DNA of 64,000 bases from JBBWZH01 sp035544115. Its GTDB lineage: Bacteria; Actinomycetota; Actinomycetes; Mycobacteriales; CADCTP01. The notes under the pieces are model-generated. The model was not told the DNA's origin and did not search any database. It saw only the letters and a list, made by a program, of their open reading frames with translations. Of this stretch, positions 7,188 to 15,920 are shown piece by piece; the stretch's first letter is position 1; every line of letters begins with the position of its first letter. The DNA lies in the NCBI GenBank assembly GCA_963714145.1, contig OY970235.1, positions 9,734,001 to 9,798,000 of the forward strand, given 5' to 3'. Both the position numbers and the translations under genes were made by a program.

Positions 7188-7973
7188 ATGGACTGCGCTC
7201 AGTATCGCGAAGCGCTCTCTGCACGCCTCGACGGGGAACCGCTGGGCCTGCCGGATGGCGCCCTCGACCGGCACCTGTCGACCTGTGCCGGCTGCACTGC
7301 CTGGGCGGCGGCCGCGACCCGGGCCACCCGGCTGGTCCGGCTCGCTCCGGCGCCGGACGTTCCCGACCTGTCCGCCCGGATCCTGGCCGCCGCCGGCGTC
7401 GACGAATCCGGGCGCGGCCCGGTGCCGGTCGGCCGGCGGGCCGGGCTGAGCCGCTGGTTGGGCCGCCGGGTGACCGGCGGGCTGCGGGTCGCGCTGGCCC
7501 TGGTCGGCCTGGCGCAGGCTGCGATCGGCTGGCCGGCGCTGGCGCTGGGCATGGACACGATGCAGGCCCCGATGCACGTCGCGCACGAGAGCGGCGCCTG
7601 GAACCTGGCCCTGGCGGTCGCGCTGCTGGTGGTGGCGCGCCGGCCCCGGTACGCGCCGGGGCTGCTGCCGCTCCTGGCCGCGTTCGTCGCGGTGCTCACG
7701 GTCGTCACGTTGCCGGACGTGGTCGCCGGCTACGTCCCGGCCAGCCGGCTCGCCGGGCACCTGCTGTTCGTCGGCGCGCTGGCGCTGGTGGCGCTGCTCA
7801 GCCGGCAGGTGCGCCGGCCGGAACTGTCGCCGCTGGGCGAGCGGGACCGGCCCGACAGCGACCGCTACGGCGACCCGGAGGAACCGGCGCAGGCGCGTCC
7901 GTGGCCGGTGGTGGGCGGGAACCGCGGCGTCCCGATCACAGCGGTACCGGCAAGCCGGAAGGTGGTCGCGTGA
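7188..7973 (+). CDS. Membrane anti-sigma factor with zf-HC2 zinc motif
   Basis: The N-terminal 40 residues form a zf-HC2 anti-sigma domain: MDCAQYREALSARLDGE followed by H-x3-C-x2-C (HLSTCAGC, about residues 30-37). About four membrane helices follow from residue 100 on. The first external loop contains a Met/His cluster (MDTMQAPMHVAHES) that could bind copper(I) directly. The C-terminal 50 residues are polar. It would hold the divergent ECF sigma factor at the membrane and release it in response to copper or redox state. The stop overlaps the CopCD start (TGATG), so the two are translationally coupled. There is no ribosome site before ATG 7188, which agrees with leaderless expression. Confidence 0.8.
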   Translation: MDCAQYREALSARLDGEPLGLPDGALDRHLSTCAGCTAWAAAATRATRLVRLAPAPDVPDLSARILAAAGVDESGRGPVPVGRRAGLSRWLGRRVTGGLRVALALVGLAQAAIGWPALALGMDTMQAPMHVAHESGAWNLALAVALLVVARRPRYAPGLLPLLAAFVAVLTVVTLPDVVAGYVPASRLAGHLLFVGALALVALLSRQVRRPELSPLGERDRPDSDRYGDPEEPAQARPWPVVGGNRGVPITAVPASRKVVA

Positions 7974-9886
7974 TGCGCGTTCCCGGTCACCGGTCCCGCC
8001 GGGAGCCGACCCGGCTGGACCGGACCCGGCCGGACGGCACCCGGCCGGAGGCGGGTCAGCGGGGGCGGCTGCCGCGGGGGAAGGCGCTGGTCGCGCTGGT
8101 CGGCGGCTGGCTGCTGGTCGGGGTGATCGGCGCCGCGCCGGCGCTGGCGCACGCGACGCTGGTCTCCACCGACCCGGCGGACGGCACCCGGCTGCAGGCC
8201 GCGCCGGCGCAGGTGACGCTGACGTTCTCGGAGAAGGTCTCGCTCGATGTCGGCTACGTGAAGGTGGTCGACAACCGCGGCCGGGAGGTCGAGGACGGCA
8301 AGGCCGCGCACCCGGGCGACAAGGGCGACATGGCGACGATCAAGCTGAAGTCCGGGCTCGGTGACGGCGGCTACATCGTCAGCTACCGGGTGGTCTCGGC
8401 CGACGCCCACCCGATCAATGGCGCGGTCGCGTTCACCGTCGGCAACGGCCCGCTGGTCACCGCGAACGGCGCGGTGTCCGACAGCAGCGGCTCCGACCCG
8501 GTGGTCAACGCGCTGTTCACGGCGACCCGATGGGCCTCCTTCGTCGGGCTGGTGCTGCTCGGCGGCATCATCTTCCTGACGCTGGCCTGGCCGGGCGGCC
8601 GCGGCGACCGGCGGGCCCGCCGGATCATCTGGACCGGCTGGGCCATCGCCGCCGGCAGTACCGCCGCCAGCCTGCTGCTGCAGGGCTCGTACGCGTCCGG
8701 GCAGACGATCACCTCGCTGTTCTCGACGGACCTGCTGTCGTCCACCCTGGGCAGCACGTACGGGCGGATGCAGAGCATCCGGCTGATCGCGCTCAGCGGC
8801 CTGGCCGTCCTGCTGATCCGGCTGCTGCGCACCGAGAACCCGCTGTCCGAGCAGGTACGGGCCCGGGACGAGGACCTGGCCGCGATCCTCGGGTTGGTCG
8901 TGTTGGCCACCTACGCGGCGTCCGGGCACGCGGTGGCGGGCATCCAGCCGACCGTCGCGGTGCTCAGCGACATCGCGCACCTGGCCGCGATGTCCACCTG
9001 GGTGGGTGGCCTGGTGCTGCTGGTCTGCTGCCTGCTGCCGGCCAGCCGGGCGGACGAGTTGGCCAGCGCGCTGCCCAAGTTCTCCCGGCTGGCGTTCGGC
9101 TCGGTCGCGGTGCTCGCCGCGACCGGCGTCTACCAGGCCTGGCGGGAGGTCGGCACGTTCCCGGCCCTGTTCGCCACCGGGTACGGCAAGCTGCTCAGCT
9201 TCAAGATCGCCGGCTTCCTGCTGCTGGTCGGGTTGGGCAACCTGGGCCGGTTGGCGATCCGTCGGCGCTACGTGCTGCCGGTGGCGCACGCACTGTCCTC
9301 GACCGGCTCGTCCGACTCTGGATCGGGGGCGGACGAGCCGGTCGAGTCGACCGGGTCGACCGGGGCGGCCGCGGCTCAGCCGGACACTGTGGACGGTGCG
9401 GTGGCGGTGGATGAGCGGGCGGCGCCGCGGCCCGGAGACGGCACGGTGCTGCGCCGGCTGCGGGCCTCGGTCGGCCTGGAGATCGGGGTCGCCGCGCTGG
9501 TGCTGGCGCTGACCTCGGTGCTGGTCGCGCAGGCGCCGGCCCGGGCCACCTACGTCAAGCCGTACCAGGCGACCCTGCAACTGCCCCGCGGCGGCACCGT
9601 CGCGCTGAGCCTGACGCCGGCCAGGGTCGGCACCAACACCGTCCAGTTGACCGTGTTCAACGCGAAGGCGCAGGCGATCGATCCGCCACAGGTCTCGCTG
9701 GAGGTGCGGCTGGACGCCGAGGGCATCGGCCCGCTGCCGGTGAAGCTGGAGAAGACCGGCGCCACCGGCACGTACCGCTCGACCGCCGTCTCACTGCCCC
9801 GACCGGGCAGCTGGACGCTGACGGTCCGGGTTCAGACGTCCGAGTTCGAGGCGGGCGTGGGTTTCACCGAGGTATCCATCGGCTGA
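7973..9886 (+). CDS. CopC-CopD fusion copper-import membrane protein
   Basis: The ATG at 7973 overlaps the previous stop by one base; the longer open frame upstream to 6725 is spurious. Of 637 residues, about 1-60 are a long, Arg-rich leader plus signal segment ending ALAHATLVS. Cleavage after ALA would expose the N-terminal His of a CopC histidine-brace copper(II) site. The second CopC ligand region is SADAHPINGAVAF (about 143). From about residue 190 come eight or so membrane helices of the CopD type (HAVAGIQPTVAVLSDIAHLAAMSTWVGG). A C-terminal YtkA-like beta domain follows (about 520-637). It likely binds periplasmic copper and carries it inward. An acidic Ser/Gly-rich insert lies at about 440-485. 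Confidence 0.88.
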   Translation: MRVPGHRSRREPTRLDRTRPDGTRPEAGQRGRLPRGKALVALVGGWLLVGVIGAAPALAHATLVSTDPADGTRLQAAPAQVTLTFSEKVSLDVGYVKVVDNRGREVEDGKAAHPGDKGDMATIKLKSGLGDGGYIVSYRVVSADAHPINGAVAFTVGNGPLVTANGAVSDSSGSDPVVNALFTATRWASFVGLVLLGGIIFLTLAWPGGRGDRRARRIIWTGWAIAAGSTAASLLLQGSYASGQTITSLFSTDLLSSTLGSTYGRMQSIRLIALSGLAVLLIRLLRTENPLSEQVRARDEDLAAILGLVVLATYAASGHAVAGIQPTVAVLSDIAHLAAMSTWVGGLVLLVCCLLPASRADELASALPKFSRLAFGSVAVLAATGVYQAWREVGTFPALFATGYGKLLSFKIAGFLLLVGLGNLGRLAIRRRYVLPVAHALSSTGSSDSGSGADEPVESTGSTGAAAAQPDTVDGAVAVDERAAPRPGDGTVLRRLRASVGLEIGVAALVLALTSVLVAQAPARATYVKPYQATLQLPRGGTVALSLTPARVGTNTVQLTVFNAKAQAIDPPQVSLEVRLDAEGIGPLPVKLEKTGATGTYRSTAVSLPRPGSWTLTVRVQTSEFEAGVGFTEVSIG

Positions 9887-9952
9887 CCGCTGCCGATAGG
9901 TCCACTTGCGACGTCCACTTCGGACGTCCACATGAGAGGAGTAGTTGCCGCC

Positions 9953-10729
9953 ATGTCCAGATTCGTCTCCCGGTTGCTTACGGTCACCGGAGCCACCGCG
10001 CTAGCCGTTGCCGCGGCAGCCGGGCCGGCGCTCGCGCACGTCTCGGTCAGCTCACCCAGCGCGCAGCAGGGCGGCTACGCCCTGATCACGTTCCGGGTCC
10101 CGAACGAGACCGAGAACACCGATACCACCGAGCTGAAAGTGCAGTTGCCGGCTGACCAGCCGCTCGGCTCGGTGTCGGTGCAGCCGAAGCCGGGCTGGAC
10201 CTACACGGTGCAGAAGACGAAGCTGGCCACCCCGATCAAGACCGACGACGGCGACATCACCGAGGCGGTCTCGGTGATCGACTGGAAGGCCACGTCCGGC
10301 AGCGCGATCAAGCCGGGCGAGTTCGACCAGTTCTCGATCAGCGCCGGCCCGCTGCCGAAGGTCGACTCGATGGTGTTCAAGGCGATCCAGACCTACTCGG
10401 ACAAGAAGCAGGTGCAGTGGATCGACGAGCAGGCGCCGGGCAGCACCGATGAGCCCGAGCACCCGGCACCGACGCTGCAGTTGACCGCCGCGGCGGCGGA
10501 GGGCTCCGCTGACCCGGCACCGACCAGTTCGGCCCCGTCGGTGAGCGCGGCGCCGGCGGCCTCGTCCGACTCGGCGAGCAGCGGCTCGGTGGTCGGGGCG
10601 TACGTGGTCGCGGTGATCGGCGTCCTGGTCGGGCTGGCCGGCCTGGCGGTCGGTCTCGGCGCGCGCCGTCGAGGGGCTACCGTTGCACCCGTGGAGTCGC
10701 AGCGAAGCGTGGGCGCCGGGGCTGAGTGA
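9953..10729 (+). CDS. YcnI-family (DUF1775) copper-associated lipoprotein-like membrane protein
   Basis: ATG 9953 was chosen over ATG 9932 because an AGAGGAG lies 11 bases before it and the shorter form begins with a clean signal peptide. Cleavage after ALA leaves HVSVSSPSAQQGGY, the conserved His start of YcnI proteins that forms a copper(II) site with a Trp (present in KPGWTY). The YcnI domain covers about residues 30-160. A Ser/Ala/Pro-rich linker and a C-terminal membrane helix (about 215-240) followed by RRR anchor it outside. YcnI genes are typically found beside CopCD and PCuAC, as here, and serve copper handling for oxidases. The stop overlaps the next start by four bases. Confidence 0.88.
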   Translation: MSRFVSRLLTVTGATALAVAAAAGPALAHVSVSSPSAQQGGYALITFRVPNETENTDTTELKVQLPADQPLGSVSVQPKPGWTYTVQKTKLATPIKTDDGDITEAVSVIDWKATSGSAIKPGEFDQFSISAGPLPKVDSMVFKAIQTYSDKKQVQWIDEQAPGSTDEPEHPAPTLQLTAAAAEGSADPAPTSSAPSVSAAPAASSDSASSGSVVGAYVVAVIGVLVGLAGLAVGLGARRRGATVAPVESQRSVGAGAE

Positions 10730-11355
10730 GCCCGGAGACGTCGATCTGGTCCCGGTTGCGCGGCGGGCTCGCCGCGCAACCGGGCGGTCGCGTCCATCCG
10801 GGGTTCTTCGCCGCGGCCGCGGTGCTGCTGGTCGGCCTGCTCGGGCTGGTCTACGGCGCCAGCGACCGGGCTGACCAGGCCGCGGCCGGTGGTGCCGCGG
10901 TGCCGGTGCCGGCCACCGCGGCGGCCAGCGGTGGCGCCGGCGGCGCGACGTTCGGCGACATCACCGTCCGCGGCGCCTACATCCGGCAGCCGGCGGTGCC
11001 CGACCTGGCCACCGCGTACATGTCCATCACGAACAAGGGCACCCAGCCGGACACGCTCGTCTCCGCCTACAGCGGCGCGGCCAAGCTGACCGGGCTCTAC
11101 AACGTGCCGGCCCCCGGCGTGACGCCGACGGCCGTGCCAACCGGGCACCAGCCGTCCGGGCCGTACCAGTTGGCCGGCGGGGCGACACTTCGGCTGGTCG
11201 AGGGCGGCGGGCACATCCTGCTCTCCCAGCTGACCGGCCCGCTGAAGGCCGGCGACAAGGTCAGCATGGTGCTCACCTTCCAGCGCACCGGCCAGGTGCT
11301 GATCGAGGTACCGGTGATCGCGCTGACCGCGCCGACACCGGCCGGCGGCCCGTGA
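10726..11355 (+). CDS. PCu(A)C-like copper chaperone with membrane anchor and degenerate copper ligands
   Basis: The start is GTG 10726 in a GTGA overlap with the YcnI gene. The 209-residue protein has an N-terminal membrane helix (about residues 25-43), an Ala/Gly linker and a PCuAC domain (about 75-195). The domain is recognisable from ATFGDITVRGAYIRQP, TAYMSITNKG and the loop GGGHILLSQLTGPLKAGDKV. Normal PCuAC proteins bind copper(I) with H-M-x10-M-x21-H-x-M. Here the first His-Met region is replaced (KLTGLYNVPAPG) and the last motif is HIL instead of HLM. It may therefore bind copper weakly or not at all, or use the YcnI partner. The operon position keeps the copper role likely. Confidence 0.78.
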   Translation: MSPETSIWSRLRGGLAAQPGGRVHPGFFAAAAVLLVGLLGLVYGASDRADQAAAGGAAVPVPATAAASGGAGGATFGDITVRGAYIRQPAVPDLATAYMSITNKGTQPDTLVSAYSGAAKLTGLYNVPAPGVTPTAVPTGHQPSGPYQLAGGATLRLVEGGGHILLSQLTGPLKAGDKVSMVLTFQRTGQVLIEVPVIALTAPTPAGGP

Positions 11356-11548
11356 CCGGTGCCGGCACCCGACCGGCCCGAGTCGCAAGTGGACGGTGCC
11401 GGACCCGGCTCAGCCGAATTGCCGCTGCCGGGCACCGACGACCGGGCCCGGGTCGTCTATCTGACTGAGAGAGCGAATCCGAAGGCATCCGGCCAGGCCG
11501 ACCCGCCACCGCGGGCCGGGCCGGCCGCGCACGGTAGAGGAGTACAGC

Positions 11549-12796
11549 GTGTCGTCGACCACGCCGCCCAGGACCGGAACCGCCCGCTGGCCGTTGATCC
11601 GCGGCTGGCTGGGCACGGCCGCCCGGCTGCTGCTGGCCGGAACGTTCCTGTGGGCCGGTATCGGCAAGGTCGGTGACCCGGCGGCCAGCGTCCGCGCGGT
11701 CCGGGCCTACCGGGTGCTGCCGGAGTGGCTGGACAAGGGCGTCGGCTACGGCCTGCCGTACCTGGAGATCGCGCTGGCCGTGCTGCTGCTGGTCGGCCTG
11801 GCCACCCGGCTGTCCGCGCTGCTGTCGGTCGCGCTGCTGGTGGTGTTCCTGGCCGGCATCATCTCGGCGGCCGCCCGCGGGCTGCGGATCGACTGCGGCT
11901 GTTTCGGCGGTGGCGGTGACCTGGGCGCCGGCGGGTCCACCCGGTACACCGCCGAGATCCTGCGCGACACCGGGCTGCTGCTGGCCGCCGCGTTCCTGGC
12001 CTGGTGGCCGCGCAGCCGGCTGGCCGCCGACGACCAGCTGCGCCGCAGCGTCCCCGGCGCCGACGCCGGCACCCGGGTCGGGCCGCGCCGCACCAAGGCC
12101 GCCCAGGAACGGCTCGCCGCGCTGGCCGAGCAGCGCCGGCAGCAGGGCGAACGCCGGGTCTGGCTGGTCTCCGCGATGTGCGGCGTGCTGCTGGTCGCGG
12201 TGGCCGGCGCCGGCGTCGGCATCCAGTCCGCCCGGGTCGCCAAGCCGGCCGGTCCGCAACCGCAGGCAGTGTCCGTTCAGGACGGTGTGCTGATCGGCAA
12301 GTCGACCGCCAAGATCAGCATCGACCTGTACGAGGACATGCAGTGCCCGATCTGCGCCCAGTTCGAGGGCGAATCCGGGGCGCTGCTGAAGAGGTACGTC
12401 GACGCCGGCACGGTCAAGGTGCACTACTACGTCATCTCGTTCCTCAACCGCCTGTCGTCCACGAACTACTCGTCCCGGGCCGCGAATGCCGCCTACTGCG
12501 CCGCCGATGCCGGCGTCTTCCCGGAGTATCACCGCCTGCTGTTCGCCAACCAGCCTGCGGAGGGCAGCGCCGGGCTCACCAACGAGTCGCTGATCTCGTA
12601 CGGCCAGCAGGCCGGCGCCACCGGTGCCTTCGCCGACTGTGTACGCACAGACAAGTACAACAGCTTCGTCGCCCAGATCACCGATCAGTCCAGTAAGGAC
12701 GGCATCAACGGGACGCCGACCGTGCTGGTGAACCGCACCCAGGTGCCCAACCCGAACGCGGCCGCGCTGCAGGCGGCGATCTCGGCGGCGGCGTAG
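11549..12796 (+). CDS. MauE/DoxX-DsbA fusion: membrane thiol-disulfide oxidoreductase
   Basis: GTG 11549 follows TAGAGGAG by six bases. Residues about 20-150 are four membrane helices of the MauE/DoxX type, with the family motif DCGCFGGGG (about 113-121). A charged linker (about 160-205) and a fifth helix (about 208-228) lead to a thioredoxin/DsbA domain. That domain has active site CPIC (in DMQCPICAQFEG) and cis-Pro loop GTPTVLVN, and lies outside the cell. The MauE part likely recycles the DsbA part, as VKOR or DsbB would. Following the copper genes, it may oxidise or reduce thiols in extracytoplasmic copper proteins. A separate promoter in the 193-bp gap is possible; none is evident. Confidence 0.85.
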   Translation: MSSTTPPRTGTARWPLIRGWLGTAARLLLAGTFLWAGIGKVGDPAASVRAVRAYRVLPEWLDKGVGYGLPYLEIALAVLLLVGLATRLSALLSVALLVVFLAGIISAAARGLRIDCGCFGGGGDLGAGGSTRYTAEILRDTGLLLAAAFLAWWPRSRLAADDQLRRSVPGADAGTRVGPRRTKAAQERLAALAEQRRQQGERRVWLVSAMCGVLLVAVAGAGVGIQSARVAKPAGPQPQAVSVQDGVLIGKSTAKISIDLYEDMQCPICAQFEGESGALLKRYVDAGTVKVHYYVISFLNRLSSTNYSSRAANAAYCAADAGVFPEYHRLLFANQPAEGSAGLTNESLISYGQQAGATGAFADCVRTDKYNSFVAQITDQSSKDGINGTPTVLVNRTQVPNPNAAALQAAISAAA

Positions 12797-12805
12797 GCGC
12801 GCCCT

Positions 12806-12822
12806 GGCCCGGGGTTCGGGCC
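12806..12822. terminator. Bidirectional hairpin between convergent genes
   Basis: GGCCCG and CGGGCC (12806-12811 and 12817-12822) form a six-pair stem with a five-base loop in the 31-bp space between the convergent stops at 12796 and 12828. Confidence 0.45.
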
Positions 12823-12827
12823 GGTGG

Positions 12828-13853
12828 CTAGGCGAGCGCGGCCAGGGCGGTGTCGACGTCGTCGGTGGTGTTGTAGACGTGGAACGAGGCGCGCAGCGAG
12901 CCGGCCCGGGTGGCCGCCCGGATGCCGGCCGCGGCCAGCCGGGTGTCGGCGCCGGGCCGGTTCACCGCCACGATCGCACTGTCCGATTCGGACAGCCCCA
13001 GGCCGGCGCGGAACCGGTTCGCCAGCCCGACGTCATGCCGGTTGATCGCCGGCACGCCGAGCCGCTCGACCACGTCCAGCGCGGCCGCGGTGCCGACCCA
13101 GCAGTGCCAGGCCGGGGACTGGTCGAACCGGCGCGCGTCGGCGGCCAGCCGCAGCGGCGGCCCGTAGTAGGAGCTGTGCACGTCCTCGCCCGCGTACCAG
13201 CCCGAGCCGGCCGGCCTGATCCGCTGCTGGAGCTCGGCTGAGATCACCATGAACGCGGTGCCGCGCGGCGACATCAGCCACTTGTACGCGCTGCCGATCA
13301 GCACGTCCGCCCGGCTCGCGTCGACCGGCAGCCAGCCGACCGCCTGGGTCGCGTCCACCACCACCAGCGCCCCGTACGCCCGGGCCGCCGCGCTGATCGC
13401 CGCGAGGTCGGCCACCTCGCCGGTGGCCGACTGCACCAGGCTGAACGCGACCACTGTGGTCCGCTCGTCGATCCTGCCGGCCAGCTGGTCCGGCGGCACG
13501 GTGTGCACGTCGACGCCGCGGTCGGCCTGCACCAGCCAGGGGAACAGGTTCGAGGTGAACTCGATCTCCGGGGCCAGCACGGTCGCGCCGTCCGGCAGCG
13601 CCTCGGCGACCAGCCCGACCAACTGCGAGACGTTGGCCGCCGCGGCCACGTTGGCCGGGTCGGCGCCGACCAGCCGCGCGTATGCCGCCCGGGCCCGGCC
13701 GACCGAGTCCGCCCAGGGCTCCCAACTGGTCCGGCCGGCGCGCCAGTCGGCCAGTGCGGCCTGCAGCGCGTCCCAGGCCGGCCGCGGCGGCAACCCGTAG
13801 CTGGCGGTGTTCAGGTACCCCGGATCGGCGTCCCACAGGTCAGGCAGGGTCAT
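12828..13853 (-). CDS. Class V aminotransferase / cysteine-desulfurase-like PLP enzyme
   Basis: This 341-residue protein starts at ATG 13853. It has the class V layout: N-terminal YLNTASYGLPP, VVVDATQAVGW with the PLP-pyridine Asp (about residue 167), and the Schiff-base Lys in IGSAYKWLMSPRG (about 190). The length is slightly short of typical cysteine desulfurases (about 400). The flexible Cys loop of IscS/SufS is absent, which argues for an aminotransferase or kynureninase-like role on an unknown amine. The neighbour upstream on the same strand is the CoA-ligase-like gene, but 274 bases of repeats separate them, so they are not obviously one operon. Confidence 0.82.
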   Translation of the reverse strand: MTLPDLWDADPGYLNTASYGLPPRPAWDALQAALADWRAGRTSWEPWADSVGRARAAYARLVGADPANVAAAANVSQLVGLVAEALPDGATVLAPEIEFTSNLFPWLVQADRGVDVHTVPPDQLAGRIDERTTVVAFSLVQSATGEVADLAAISAAARAYGALVVVDATQAVGWLPVDASRADVLIGSAYKWLMSPRGTAFMVISAELQQRIRPAGSGWYAGEDVHSSYYGPPLRLAADARRFDQSPAWHCWVGTAAALDVVERLGVPAINRHDVGLANRFRAGLGLSESDSAIVAVNRPGADTRLAAAGIRAATRAGSLRASFHVYNTTDDVDTALAALA

Positions 13854-14037
13854 GCGGCCGCCTCCGAAGTGAGCATCGCCGGGAGCGGAGCGCCGGCGAC
13901 CGGGCGGTGGGTTGCCGGAGCGGAGCGGAGGAGGTCGCCGGGGTACACGGTCATGCCGCCACGCTAACCCGGCTGCGACCTGCCGGTCCCGGGCCGATTC
14001 CGCAGGCTTGGACTGGCCCGATCCGGCCGGCCGGCCG

Positions 14038-14142
14038 CGTGCTCGGGCCGGGCGGGTGCGTGCTCGGGCCGGGCGGTCGGTCGGGCCGGTCAGGCGAGGC
14101 TGGGTCGGTCAGGCGAGGCTGGGTCGGTCAGGCGAGGCCGGG
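14038..14142. repeat. Two adjoining GC-rich tandem repeats
   Basis: A 20-bp unit containing CGTGCTCGGGCCGGGCGG occurs twice from 14038. A 19-bp unit (CGGTCAGGCGAGGCTGGGT) then occurs at 14087-14105, 14106-14124 and, with changes, 14125-14142. The second array contains the stop codon of the gene at 14128; every unit carries TCA, so copy-number change would move but not remove the stop. Confidence 0.85.
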
Positions 14143-15426
14143 CAGTGGCGGGGGTTCGCCGGCCGACCAGTCCACCCGGCGGCGGGCCTTGCCCACCTCG
14201 ACCCGGGGGACCGTGCCCGGCGCCACGACCACGACCTCGGCCCGTACCCCCAACCGGTCCTGCAGTTGCCCGCCCAGCGCCGCGCGGGCCGGCTCCGGCG
14301 GACCGTCCACTTCGCACACCACCAGCAGCCGGGTGGCGGCCGTCCGGCGGTCGACCACGACCAGGTAGTGGGGTGCCACCCCGGGCCGGCCGAGCAGTAC
14401 CGCCTCGATCTCGCTCGGGTAGACGTTCACCCCGCGGATCACGACCATGTCGTCCACCCGCCCGGTGACCTTGCTCATCCGCACCAGCGTCCGTCCACAG
14501 TGGCACGGACCGGTGTCCACAGTGGCCACGTCGCCGGTGCGGTACCGCAGCAACGGCAGGGCCTCCTTGGTCGGCGTGGTGAAGGTCAGCTCGCCCGGCA
14601 CCCCGTCGGCCGTCGGCTGCCCGGTCGTCGGATCGAGCGTCTCGACCAGGAAGTGGTCCTCGTTGACGTGCAGCCCGTGCTGCGCCTCGATGCACTCGCT
14701 GGCCACGCCCGGACCGATCACCTCGGACAGCCCGTAGATGTCCAGCGCCTTCAGCGGCAGCAGCTCCTCGATCCGGCCCCGCAGCCCCTCGCTCCACGGC
14801 TCGGCCCCGAAGATGCCGGCCCGCAGCGACGGGATCTCGACGCCGTCGCGGCGCAGCGCCTCGCCGAGGAAGACCGCGTAGGACGGCGTGCAGGTCAGGA
14901 TGTCCGGTTGCAGGTCGCGCAGCATCGTGATCTGCCGCTGGGTGAACCCGCCGGACAGCGGCACCACCGTCGCGCCCAGCGTCACCGCCCCCTGGTGGAT
15001 ACCGAGCCCGCCGGTGAAAAGCCCGTACCCGTAAGCGTTGTGCACGATGCTCTGCTCGGTGCCGCCCGCCGCCGCCAGCGCCCGCGCACACATCGCCGCC
15101 CACAGCGCCAGGTCGTTCCGGGTGTACGAGACCAGCGTCGGCCGCCCGCCCGTCCCGCTGCTGCCATGCACGACCACCACCTGCTCGCGCGGCACCGCCA
15201 GCAACCCGAACGGGTACGCCTCCCACAGGTCCGCCTTCGCCGTGGTCGGCAGCCGCGGCAGGTCGGCCAGCGTCACATCCTGACCGCCGGTCACCCCGGC
15301 GGCCCGCAGCCGGCGCCCCTGCATGCCGTCCACCGCCAGCAGCCGGTCCACCAGCCCGCGCAGCCGCCGCTCCTGCAGCACCGCCCGCTCGTCCCGCGAC
15401 ATCCCCTCGGCCACCGGCTCGAACAC
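14128..15426 (-). CDS. Phenylacetate-CoA-ligase-like AMP-forming enzyme
   Basis: The frame is open far upstream across the tRNA. GTG 15426 is taken as start because GGAGG lies five bases before it; GTG 15432 is a close alternative. The 432-residue protein has the adenylate-forming P-loop VVVHGSSGTGGRPT (about residues 84-97). PaaK-like motifs (TCTPSYAVFLGEAL, FGAEPWSEGLRG, IYGLSEVIGPG) follow, then the hinge Asp region YRTGDVATVDTGPCHCGR and MVVIRGVNVYPSEIE. It activates a carboxylic acid as acyl-adenylate and passes it to CoA. The PaaK length (about 430) fits. The actual acid is unknown because no phenylacetate genes are nearby. Confidence 0.85.
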   Translation of the reverse strand: MFEPVAEGMSRDERAVLQERRLRGLVDRLLAVDGMQGRRLRAAGVTGGQDVTLADLPRLPTTAKADLWEAYPFGLLAVPREQVVVVHGSSGTGGRPTLVSYTRNDLALWAAMCARALAAAGGTEQSIVHNAYGYGLFTGGLGIHQGAVTLGATVVPLSGGFTQRQITMLRDLQPDILTCTPSYAVFLGEALRRDGVEIPSLRAGIFGAEPWSEGLRGRIEELLPLKALDIYGLSEVIGPGVASECIEAQHGLHVNEDHFLVETLDPTTGQPTADGVPGELTFTTPTKEALPLLRYRTGDVATVDTGPCHCGRTLVRMSKVTGRVDDMVVIRGVNVYPSEIEAVLLGRPGVAPHYLVVVDRRTAATRLLVVCEVDGPPEPARAALGGQLQDRLGVRAEVVVVAPGTVPRVEVGKARRRVDWSAGEPPPLPGLA

Positions 15427-15513
15427 GCGCACCTCCGTCCACCCCGCCGCGTTACCGTACGACCCACCTCGTAACCCAGCCCCGCCCCCCTGTAGCATCA
15501 GACTTCGCATCAA

Positions 15514-15586
15514 GGGGCTGTGGCGCAGCTGGTAGCGCACCACACTGGCAGTGTGGGGGTCAGGGGTTCGAGTCCCCTCAGCTCCA
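15514..15586 (+). tRNA. tRNA-Ala (anticodon GGC), integration site of the adjacent mobile element
   Basis: The cloverleaf is complete. Acceptor arm GGGGCTG pairs with CAGCTCC (one G-U), followed by discriminator A. The anticodon arm is CCACA-CTGGCAG-TGTGG with anticodon GGC, and the T arm is AGGGG-TTCGAGT-CCCCT. No CCA is encoded. A tyrosine integrase gene starts 1.8 kb away and ends 335 bases from the 3' end, so the 3' half of this gene is the likely attL core. Confidence 0.93.
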
Positions 15587-15920
15587 CCCTTGCTGACCTC
15601 GACGTTTACCTCTTTGCATGATCCGCGGACTGGGTGTTTTGTCCGGTGGTGGGCACGAGGTGGGCACGAGCGTACGGAGTTCATGTCCCGACGTTCGGAG
15701 GTGGCCTCCCGCTCCGGTCCTGTGGCGCGGTCGCCGGGGCGGCTTCGCGGCTGAGGTCCGGGAGAGCTGTTGGCTGGGTGTCGGCATCCGGCGTTCGACC
15801 CGCTACTGCGAGGGCATGGCCAGGACGGTTGCGGTCGGAATTGGTCGGTGGAGCCGTTGGGTGGCCGGGGTGGCGTTTCGTGGGTTTTGTCGGGTGCTGT
15901 TGCTCGGCTCGATGCTGGTA
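15587..15920. other. Non-coding attL-side flank between tRNA-Ala and integrase
   Basis: This 334-bp stretch lies where the left end of the element should be. Short open frames occur on both strands, but none has a ribosome site or recognisable content. The exact att core cannot be fixed because no second copy of the tRNA 3' end was found in the window. Confidence 0.5.

Noticed and set aside
7865..9580. 571-codon reverse-strand frame over CopCD
   Set aside because: Gln/Arg/Asp-rich shadow of the CopCD gene.
14087..14142. CRISPR-like short repeats near the CoA ligase gene
   Set aside because: Direct tandem repeats with no spacers; no cas genes in the window.
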